The notes beneath the pieces are model-generated. The model worked only from the letters and a program-made list of their open reading frames with translations. It was not told where the DNA came from and made no database searches. A DNA stretch of 60,863 nt from Pseudomonadota bacterium (GTDB lineage Bacteria; Pseudomonadota; Alphaproteobacteria; Rhodospirillales; Magnetospirillaceae), in assembly GCA_023458315.1 (NCBI GenBank), contig JAEXAH010000123.1:1-60863 (forward strand), in the 5' to 3' direction. Shown here piece after piece: positions 42,085 through 48,452 of this stretch (its first letter is position 1; each line of letters starts with the position of its first letter). Made by a program: the position numbers and the translations under genes.

Positions 42085-43365
42085 TCACGCGGCGGTACGC
42101 TTGATGGTCAGCGACTTCAGGTAGGCGGCGGGATTGGCCGGGTCGAAGGTCTTGCCGTCGAAGAACTTTTCCACCCCGCGCGAGGTCGAGGCGGGGACGT
42201 TGCCCAGGCCCAGCGCCTTGGCGGCGTCGCGCCACAGATCCTCGCGGTTGGTGGCCTTGATCAGCGCCTTGGTGTCCAGATCGGCGGCCAGATAGCCCCA
42301 GCGCTGGTTCTCGGTCAGGAACCACAGATCGTGGCTCTGGAACGGGTACGAGGCGTTGTCCTGCCAGAACTTCATGCCATAGGCGGCGCGTTCGACCTTG
42401 CGGCCGTCGCCGTAATCGATGTTGCCCAGGATGCGGCCCGCGATGTCCTCGACCGCCACCTTCAGATATTCGCGCCCGGCGATGATCTGGCTCATCTCGG
42501 CCAGATTGGCGTCGCACCACGCCTGCGCCTCCATCACCGCCAGGATCAGGGCGCGGGCGGCCTTGGGGTTCTTCTCGACCCAGTCCGAGCGCACGGCCAG
42601 CGACTTTTCCGGATGGTTCAGCCACAACTCGCCGGTGGTCAGGGCGGTGGTGCCCAGCTTCTGGCTGACCAATTGCGCGTTCCACGGCTCGCCGACGCAA
42701 AAGGCTTCCATGGTGTCCACCTTCATGTTGGCGACCATCTGCGGCGGCGGCACCACGATGGTGCTGACGTCGCGGTCGGGGTCGATGCCGCCCGCCGCCA
42801 TCCAATAGCGCAGCCACAGATCGTGGGTGCCGCCGGGGAAGGTCATGGCGACCTTGATGTCCTTTCCGGCGGCCTTGGCCTTGGCGAAGGCGGCGGCCAG
42901 CGGCTTGGCATCGGCGGCGACCTTGAGGTCGGCATATTTGCCGGAAACCGAGATGGCCTGGCCGTTGATGTTCAGCCGCGCCAGGATGCTCATGGGCACC
43001 TTGGTGTTGTTCTTGGTGATGCGCCCGGCGGCCATCTGGTAGGGCATGGGGGTCAGGATGTGGGCGCCGTCGATGCCGCCGCCCGCGCCGCCCAGTTCCA
43101 GATTGTCGCGGGTGGTGCCCCAACTGGCCTGCTTGTTCAGCACCATTTCGGTCAGGCCGTATTTGGCGAAGAAGCCCTTTTCCTTGGCGATGATCAGCGG
43201 CGCCGAATCGGTCAGGGCGATGAAGCCGAGGGTCAGCCCCTTGACCTCGGGCGCGTCGCCAGCGGCGGCATGGGCACCGCCGGGCAGGACCATGCGGGCG
43301 GCAGAGAACAGCGCGGCGGTGGCGGAAACCTTCAGCAGCGAGCGGCGGGTCAAGGTGTCGGTCAT
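42085..43365 (-). CDS. nrtA: Nitrate-binding periplasmic protein
   Basis: This substrate-binding protein of 426 residues captures nitrate (and perhaps nitrite) for the NrtBD transporter. The N-terminal 'TRRSLLK' plus a hydrophobic stretch ending 'GGAHAAAGD' is a Tat-type signal. The mature part has 'FIALTDSAPLIIAKEKGFFAKYG' and 'VVPPPQMVANMKVDTMEAFCVGEPW', typical of NrtA/CmpA. ATG 43365 is set by the signal sequence. It is first in the operon, downstream of an attenuator leader. Confidence 0.94.
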   Translation of the reverse strand: MTDTLTRRSLLKVSATAALFSAARMVLPGGAHAAAGDAPEVKGLTLGFIALTDSAPLIIAKEKGFFAKYGLTEMVLNKQASWGTTRDNLELGGAGGGIDGAHILTPMPYQMAAGRITKNNTKVPMSILARLNINGQAISVSGKYADLKVAADAKPLAAAFAKAKAAGKDIKVAMTFPGGTHDLWLRYWMAAGGIDPDRDVSTIVVPPPQMVANMKVDTMEAFCVGEPWNAQLVSQKLGTTALTTGELWLNHPEKSLAVRSDWVEKNPKAARALILAVMEAQAWCDANLAEMSQIIAGREYLKVAVEDIAGRILGNIDYGDGRKVERAAYGMKFWQDNASYPFQSHDLWFLTENQRWGYLAADLDTKALIKATNREDLWRDAAKALGLGNVPASTSRGVEKFFDGKTFDPANPAAYLKSLTIKRTAA

Positions 43366-43393
43366 GGGTGTGAACCTCGTCTGTGCCAGGGCG

Positions 43394-43498
43394 AAAAAAA
43401 ACGGCGTCCCACGGTGCCGCCGCCTCTGAGCCAGAGGGGGCAAATCCGTGGAACGCCGTTGTTCCGTGTCCCCCCACGGGCATCATCGCCCACGGGGG
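43394..43498 (-). promoter_or_regulatory. ANTAR (NasT)-type antitermination leader of the nas operon
   Basis: Read on the minus strand, two hairpins come first. P1 (43498 to 43471) is an 11-bp stem, with two G-U pairs, around a 6-nt loop GATGAT. P2 (43465 to 43450) is a 5-bp stem, GGAAC/GTTCC, around the 6-nt loop AACGGC, with A at position 1 and G at 4 as described for ANTAR targets. An intrinsic terminator then pairs 43458-43446 with 43414-43402 (13 bp, one wobble), followed by eight U (43401-43394). P2 and the terminator share 43450-43458, so they are mutually exclusive: NasT holding P2 would let transcription reach nrtA. Confidence 0.75.
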
Positions 43499-43552
43499 TC
43501 TATGTTCTATGGGCGCCATCTCGCCGTTGAGCGGCGCCGTCGGTTAATTAAA

Positions 43553-43568
43553 AGCAAGCGCCATGCCA
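43553..43568 (-). promoter_or_regulatory. Sigma-54 (-24/-12) promoter of the nrtA-nasA operon
   Basis: On the minus strand TGGCATG-N4-TTGCT matches the sigma-54 consensus, with the invariant GG and GC at proper spacing. Transcription would start near 43542, giving a leader of about 177 nt that contains the whole attenuator. Sigma-54 with NtrC is the usual nitrogen-status control of nitrate assimilation genes. Confidence 0.75.
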
Positions 43569-43607
43569 GAATGCGAATGGCGGAAACCCTGATCTTGCCA
43601 CCGATGA

Positions 43608-43658
43608 ATTGCACATTCCATGACCACATGTGCAGCACATGATTAAATTATGTGCAAT
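43608..43658. promoter_or_regulatory. Cluster of TGCAC/GTGCA half-sites upstream of the nas promoter
   Basis: Within 50 bases there are ATTGCACAT, a perfect palindrome CATGTGC-A-GCACATG (43627-43641) and ATGTGCAAT. TGCAC and GTGCA are the half-sites of NtrC enhancers, although the spacing here is not the canonical one. The cluster lies 40-90 bases before the -24 element, a plausible enhancer position. The protein that binds is inferred. Confidence 0.4.
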
Positions 43659-44236
43659 CATCCCAGCAACTCCGCCGCCTCGATGATCCTGGCGGCGATG
43701 TCGCCCAGCCGCGCCTTCTGATCCATGGCCATGCGCCGCATCAGGGCGAAAGCGGCTTCCTCATCGATGCCGCGCCGCTTCATCAGAATGCCCTTGGCCT
43801 TCTCGATACGCTTGCGCTCGGCCAGGGTGGTGCGGGCCTTGTCCAACTCGGCGCGCAATTCGTGGAACTGCGCGAAACGGGCGATGGCCACATCCACCAC
43901 CGGGCGGACGCGGTCGGGCTTCAGCCCGTCCACCACATAGGCGGCGACGCCCGCCTCCACCGCCGCGCGGATGGTTTCCGGCTTGCCGTCCTGGGCGAAC
44001 ATCACCACCGGGCGGCGCTGTTCCAGGCTGACGCGGCGCATGTCCTCCAGCGTGTCGCGGTCGGGGCTGTCGATATCGACGATGATGACGTCGGCGCGCA
44101 ATTCCGCCACCCGCGCAGGCAGATCGTCACCGGTGCGGCACAGCGCGACCACGGCGCAGCCGTTCGCTTCCAGCGCGTCGCGCACCGAAAGCGCCCGGTC
44201 CCGGTCGTCGTCCACCACGATCACCCGCAACGTCAT
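43658..44236 (-). CDS. nasT: NasT, ANTAR-domain antiterminator
   Basis: This protein of 192 residues has a receiver-like N-terminal domain ('VIVVDDDRDRAL' and 'VIIVDID') whose usual Lys near its end is replaced in 'AYVVDGLKP'. A C-terminal ANTAR RNA-binding domain follows ('LAERKRIEKAKGILMKRRG...EEAAFALMRRMAM'). In Azotobacter and Paracoccus NasT binds a two-hairpin leader and prevents termination, with NasS as its nitrate/nitrite-responsive inhibitor. It lies upstream of the leader on the same strand and would be transcribed separately from the sigma-54 promoter. Confidence 0.92.
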   Translation of the reverse strand: MTLRVIVVDDDRDRALSVRDALEANGCAVVALCRTGDDLPARVAELRADVIIVDIDSPDRDTLEDMRRVSLEQRRPVVMFAQDGKPETIRAAVEAGVAAYVVDGLKPDRVRPVVDVAIARFAQFHELRAELDKARTTLAERKRIEKAKGILMKRRGIDEEAAFALMRRMAMDQKARLGDIAARIIEAAELLG

Positions 44237-44333
44237 GCCACCCCCTGCCCGCCATTCATGCCCGCGAACACCTTGCACGGGACATGCCAAATCAGGGATT
44301 GGAAATACCCCATAATCGCCGGGGACAAACGAA

Positions 44334-44365
44334 ACGGGCCGACACCCGGTGGGGTGTCGGCCCGT
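44334..44365 (-). terminator. Intrinsic terminator of proS
   Basis: A perfect 14-bp stem (44334-44347 with 44352-44365) and a 4-nt loop, followed on the minus strand by TTTCGTTTG, lie 20 bases after the proS stop. This isolates proS from nasT. Confidence 0.85.
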
Positions 44366-44385
44366 AATCGTCGCGCGGGGCGAAA

Positions 44386-45924
44386 TCAGTAAGCGCGGGC
44401 GATCAGGATGGATTCCTTGCCGCGCTTGCCGGTGAACACGCACGGCCCCAGATCCTTCTTGGACTGGCCCAGCGGCGCGTTGCGGATGGTCAGTTTCAGC
44501 GCCTTCAGCTTTTCCTCGACTGCGTCCAGTTCGGCGCCGGTGGGCTTGCACCACGGCACCTGCACCCAGCCCCGGAAGCCGTCGGTATCGTCCTCGCTGG
44601 CCGGGCCGAAATAGGCGGCGATGTCCTGGAAGCTGGTCAGGTCGGTGCGGATGTTGCCGTCCAGCCGTTCCTTGGCCTGGGTGTACAGGCTGTTCTGGAT
44701 GTCGGTCATCATGCCGCGCACACCCTTGACGAACTCGTCGATGGGCAGGTTCATCCAGTTGATACGGCCGTCCTCGGTGCGCAGGCGGTCGCGGCGCAGG
44801 ACCGAGACGACGCCGTTCTGGGCGTCGCGCGGACCGACCTCGACGATCACCGGCACGCCCCGGCGCACCCAGTTCCAGCGCTTGTCGGCGGCCGAGGTGT
44901 CCTTGGTGTCCAACTGCACGCGGGTGCCGCGTCCCAGGCGCTTTTGCAGCTTCTGGCAATAGGCCAGCACTTCGGCATCCTCGGGCTTGCCGCGCAGCAT
45001 GGGGATGATCACCACTTCCTTGGGGGCGATCTTGGGCGGCAGGCGCAGGCCGTCATCGTCACCGTGGATCATGATGACGCCGCCGATCAGACGGGTGGAG
45101 ACACCCCAACTGGTGGTGTGGCACAGCTCGACGCCGCCATCGGCGGATTGATAGCGGATGCCCTGGGCCTCGGCGAAATTGGTGCCGAGATAATGCGAGG
45201 TACCGGCCTGAAGGGCCTTGCCGTCCTGCATCATGGCTTCGATGGAATAGGTGTTGACGGCGCCGGGGAAGCGCTCGTTCTCGGGCTTCTCGCCCGCCAC
45301 CACCGGCATGGCCAGGATCTTCTCGGCCACTTCGCGGTACATCTTCAGCATGGCGCGGGTTTCCTTGACCGCGTCGGCGCGGTTGGCGTGGGCGGTATGG
45401 CCCTCTTGCCACAGGAATTCGGCGGTGCGCAGGAACAGGCGCGGGCGCATTTCCCAGCGCACCACGTTGGCCCATTGGTTGATCAGCAGCGGCAGGTCGC
45501 GGTAGCTCTTGACCCAGCGGGCAAAGGCGTCGCCGATGATGGTTTCCGAGGTCGGACGCACCACCAGCGGTTCTTCCAGCTTGGCGTCGGGATCGACCAC
45601 CAGTTCGCCGTCCACGTTCTTCAGGCGGTGGTGGGTGACGACGGCCATTTCCTTGGCGAAGCCGTCGACGTGCTTGGCTTCCTTGGCGATGAAGCGCTGC
45701 GGGATGAACAGCGGGAAATAGCAATTCTCGTGGCCGCTGTCCTTGATGCGGCGGTCAAGGTCCTTCTGGATCAGTTCCCAGATGCCGTAGCCCCACGGCT
45801 TGATGACCATGCAGCCGCGCACCGGGCTGCTTTCGGCCAGGTCGGCCATGCGCACCACCGCTTGGTACCACTCGGGGAAATTCTCGGCCCGGGTGACGCT
45901 CAGGGCATGCTTCACGTCCTTCAT
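44386..45924 (-). CDS. proS: Prolyl-tRNA synthetase, archaeal/eukaryal type
   Basis: This class II aminoacyl-tRNA synthetase of 512 residues charges tRNA-Pro. It begins with 'ENFPEWYQAVVRMADLAE' and has 'RGCMVIKPWGYGIWE' and 'CYFPLFIP', features of the type-3 (archaeal/eukaryal) ProRS. The bacterial insertion-editing domain is absent, and the protein has the type-3 C-terminal extension, ending 'ILIARAY'. Many alphaproteobacteria carry the shorter bacterial form, so whether this is the only ProRS of the cell is unknown. It is transcribed alone and ends in a strong terminator. Confidence 0.93.
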   Translation of the reverse strand: MKDVKHALSVTRAENFPEWYQAVVRMADLAESSPVRGCMVIKPWGYGIWELIQKDLDRRIKDSGHENCYFPLFIPQRFIAKEAKHVDGFAKEMAVVTHHRLKNVDGELVVDPDAKLEEPLVVRPTSETIIGDAFARWVKSYRDLPLLINQWANVVRWEMRPRLFLRTAEFLWQEGHTAHANRADAVKETRAMLKMYREVAEKILAMPVVAGEKPENERFPGAVNTYSIEAMMQDGKALQAGTSHYLGTNFAEAQGIRYQSADGGVELCHTTSWGVSTRLIGGVIMIHGDDDGLRLPPKIAPKEVVIIPMLRGKPEDAEVLAYCQKLQKRLGRGTRVQLDTKDTSAADKRWNWVRRGVPVIVEVGPRDAQNGVVSVLRRDRLRTEDGRINWMNLPIDEFVKGVRGMMTDIQNSLYTQAKERLDGNIRTDLTSFQDIAAYFGPASEDDTDGFRGWVQVPWCKPTGAELDAVEEKLKALKLTIRNAPLGQSKKDLGPCVFTGKRGKESILIARAY

Positions 45925-46096
45925 GACTTTTCGGTCCTCTGCCTGGGAAATGGGAAATTGGCCGCAACCCTCTTGCGCGGCGGGCTTCGTGTCAAGTGCC
46001 GTATGGGCCGGGTTTGTCGTGGCCTTTGCATTTCCACGCCGAAATGGGCACCATCGCCGCCCTGTGTTTTATCCTTGCGTGAACGGTACCCGAAAA

Positions 46097-46669
46097 ATGC
46101 GTGACACCCCCGCCCCGACCTGGCTGAAGCCCGCCGTCGATTTCGGCCCGCTGGCCGTGTTCCTGGCCGCGTTCTGGCTGCACGGCATGCTGGCCGCCAC
46201 GGCGGCGCTGATGGCGGCGACGGCGGTGGCGCTGGCGGTGTCGTATTTCTTCACCCGCAAGCTGGCGCTGATGCCGCTGGTGACGGCGGTGATCGTCGGC
46301 GTGTTCGGCGGCCTGACGCTGTGGCTGCACGACGACACCTTCATCAAGATGAAGCCGACCATCATCTACGCCCTGTTCTCGGCGGTGATCGCGGGCGGCA
46401 TGGCGCTGGGCAAGCCGACGGTCAAGCTGGTGCTGGGCGAGGCGATGCAACTGGATGCCGACGGCTGGAAGCGGCTGTCGCTGCGCTTCTGCCTGTTCTT
46501 CCTGGCCATGGCCGCCACCAACGAGGTGGTGCGCCGTGTCGCCAGCGACAACATCTGGGTGCTGTGGAAGGTGCCGGGCAGCATCGCCGCCACCTTCGTC
46601 TTCATGCTGACCCAATTGCCGCTGATCCAGCGCCACAAGATCGAGGACCAGACCGCCGGGGCGGAGTGA
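46097..46669 (+). CDS. yciB: Inner-membrane protein YciB (septation protein A family)
   Basis: This integral membrane protein of 190 residues has five or six helices. The family pattern includes 'PAVDFGPLAVFLAAFW', 'KMKPTIIYALFSAVI', 'LRFCLFFLAMAATNEVVRR' and 'WVLWKVPG'. YciB is linked to cell-envelope and septum integrity, with no defined biochemical activity. ATG 46097 was chosen for family length. The stop directly abuts the end of the convergent cyclase gene. Confidence 0.9.
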   Translation: MRDTPAPTWLKPAVDFGPLAVFLAAFWLHGMLAATAALMAATAVALAVSYFFTRKLALMPLVTAVIVGVFGGLTLWLHDDTFIKMKPTIIYALFSAVIAGGMALGKPTVKLVLGEAMQLDADGWKRLSLRFCLFFLAMAATNEVVRRVASDNIWVLWKVPGSIAATFVFMLTQLPLIQRHKIEDQTAGAE

Positions 46670-47947
46670 TCAAACACCCCGCCCGGAATGATCGGCAGTG
46701 GCCATGACCTCGGCCGCCTCCAGCGCCCAGACCGACACGTCGAGATCGCCATTGAATTCCTTGGTGGTGTAGCACAACCGGCTTGGATTGGTCCGCCGCC
46801 CCAGAGGGGTGTCGCGGAACGCCTGATAGGCCGAATTGACCAGATACAGCATCCCGGCTGGGGCGGGATCGGCGGCCCGGCAGGCGTTGACCACCCCGCG
46901 CCCCACCACCATGGGGTTGCCCTCGAGATCCACACCCCAATAAGCGTCAGCGATGGCGATGCCGACCCCGGCACCGAACTTGCCGCAATCGTTCAGCAAA
47001 ATCTTGCGCAACTCGTCCAGTTTGTGCTGAACGCAAACCACCATCCGTGCCGCGCAAATCACGGCCCGTTCCATGGCCTCGGCCTCAGCCGGCTCCGCAT
47101 CCTTCTCCTGCTCATCCCAAGGCGGGTTGACCGGGAAATGGATGATGACGCCATCACCGGTGAACTTGTCGAAAATCGCCCCGGCGCTTTGCGCCAAAGT
47201 GGTCAGGGCGGAAATCACCCCCGTCATCCAGGTGGCGAAACGCGTGGCGTCGCGCGCCTGTTCCATGGCGAAAGTGGATTTCCGCAAATCGAGTGAAATG
47301 GTGATGGTGGTGCAGGACTTTTGATCCTTGAGCCCACCGAGCCCCCCCCCCTCACGCCCATCACCACCCTGTCCGCCCCGTTCAACCCGAAGCCAGTCAT
47401 GGATGGCCTTTTTGTCAGGCAGGCGACCATAAGATTTTGCCCGTTGCCGGAAAATTTCACGGATGGTCGCAGCGACCGGAAACCAGGCAACCGTGATTTC
47501 CCTGCTCATCTCCGGCTGTTTATTGAAAAACCTCTTCCCGATATCAACAAGAACCACAACATCACCATCAATATACTGTATAAAACATTTAACAAATCTC
47601 TCTTCTATTGTAATGTCCAGTGTATTTGAGTGATCATCAAGCCCAAGATCAATGTTTTTATCAATGCCATCAATCACGATATCACGCACACAACCAAGCT
47701 CTCTTGAGAAGCAACCAAGCCATTGCCCATAGCGTTTCTGCCTGACGAGAACCGCCGAAACATCAATCGCCGACAACGCCGTCGACAATTCCATGTACAG
47801 TGCCGCATCGCTGATCGCATCGACACCACGCTGCTGACCATCAAGACGCGAAATAAAACGCATAGCGCCCTTTTTGAAAGACGCATAACGCTCATAGATC
47901 AGCGCTTCCGCCCTGTCTTTATTTCTCGGCTGCTTATCACTACTCAT
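46670..47947 (-). CDS. Class III nucleotidyl cyclase domain protein with unknown N-terminal domain
   Basis: This cytoplasmic protein of 425 residues has a cyclase homology domain in its C-terminal half (about 212-400). Both metal-binding aspartates are in place: D220 in 'TISLDLRKST' and D265 in 'DKFTGDGVI'. The later 'FGAGVGIAIADAYWG' strand is also typical. I cannot tell from the sequence whether it makes cAMP or cGMP, or whether it is active. Residues 1-190 match no family I know. They are joined by a Gly-rich linker (191-206) encoded partly by a run of ten G. It is last in a three-gene operon and overlaps the receiver gene by 8 bases. The region has AT-rich patches unlike its neighbours. 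Confidence 0.8.
   Translation of the reverse strand: MSSDKQPRNKDRAEALIYERYASFKKGAMRFISRLDGQQRGVDAISDAALYMELSTALSAIDVSAVLVRQKRYGQWLGCFSRELGCVRDIVIDGIDKNIDLGLDDHSNTLDITIEERFVKCFIQYIDGDVVVLVDIGKRFFNKQPEMSREITVAWFPVAATIREIFRQRAKSYGRLPDKKAIHDWLRVERGGQGGDGREGGGLGGLKDQKSCTTITISLDLRKSTFAMEQARDATRFATWMTGVISALTTLAQSAGAIFDKFTGDGVIIHFPVNPPWDEQEKDAEPAEAEAMERAVICAARMVVCVQHKLDELRKILLNDCGKFGAGVGIAIADAYWGVDLEGNPMVVGRGVVNACRAADPAPAGMLYLVNSAYQAFRDTPLGRRTNPSRLCYTTKEFNGDLDVSVWALEAAEVMATADHSGRGV
47342..47351. repeat. Homopolymeric C10 tract (G10 on the coding strand) inside the cyclase gene
   Basis: Ten consecutive C on the plus strand encode the GGG part of the linker before the cyclase domain. A one-base slip would shift the frame and remove the cyclase domain, so this is a potential on/off switch. 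Confidence 0.8.
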
Positions 47948-48452
47948 GACAAATCTCCGACATGGCAGAGAACAAGGCTCCGACAATCTTCCCTGGATCA
48001 ACGGGCTTTTCCAGGATGTGGTCCTTATGAAGCCCCGGGAAAGCCCTAAACGGCAAACGTCCACCATAGGCCGTCAGCAAGTAAATCTGCTCGGGTGAAA
48101 CCTTGGCAGCAAGCAAGTCCGCATAATGACGAGGCGCCACCGCCTGCAATTCATTCCCCACCGTGCGCATAACATCGAGAACGATCACAGCATTGGACAG
48201 ATCGTCACCCTTCAGCAAATCCTCGTGATTCACCAAAACATAGCACAATTGGACATCCTGCTTGTCCACCCCCCATTCCCTCAGGACAAAGCGGAAGGTC
48301 TGGCGCCCCTTGCCATCATCCTCTTCTTCCCACCGATCCTCCGTCGGCAGGAAATTCGGGCGCTTGACGTAATGCGCGTTGCGCAAAGCCTCGGGGACCC
48401 AACTCACCCGGTCAGGCTCGTCATCGACATGAAAAATACGCAAAATCTTCAT
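47940..48452 (-). CDS. Divergent single-domain response regulator with an insertion
   Basis: This receiver-like protein of 170 residues has the acidic pocket D10-D11-E12 ('FHVDDEP'), phosphoacceptor D93 ('VIVLDVM'), T128 ('LLTAYGG') and K149 ('ILEKPVD'), so it should be phosphorylatable. Between the first and third strands it has about 40 more residues than a normal CheY, including a very acidic stretch ('DRWEEEDDGKGRQ'), and it has no output domain. It overlaps the kinase upstream by 4 bases and the cyclase downstream by 8, implying a phosphorelay that controls the cyclase. Confidence 0.75.
   Translation of the reverse strand: MKILRIFHVDDEPDRVSWVPEALRNAHYVKRPNFLPTEDRWEEEDDGKGRQTFRFVLREWGVDKQDVQLCYVLVNHEDLLKGDDLSNAVIVLDVMRTVGNELQAVAPRHYADLLAAKVSPEQIYLLTAYGGRLPFRAFPGLHKDHILEKPVDPGKIVGALFSAMSEICHE

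Noticed and set aside
43402..43440. Inner stem CCTCTG-GCT-CAGAGG in the nas terminator as a second ANTAR hairpin
   Set aside because: Its loop is only three bases and it lies within the terminator loop. The GGAAC/GTTCC hairpin with loop AACGGC fits the ANTAR pattern better.
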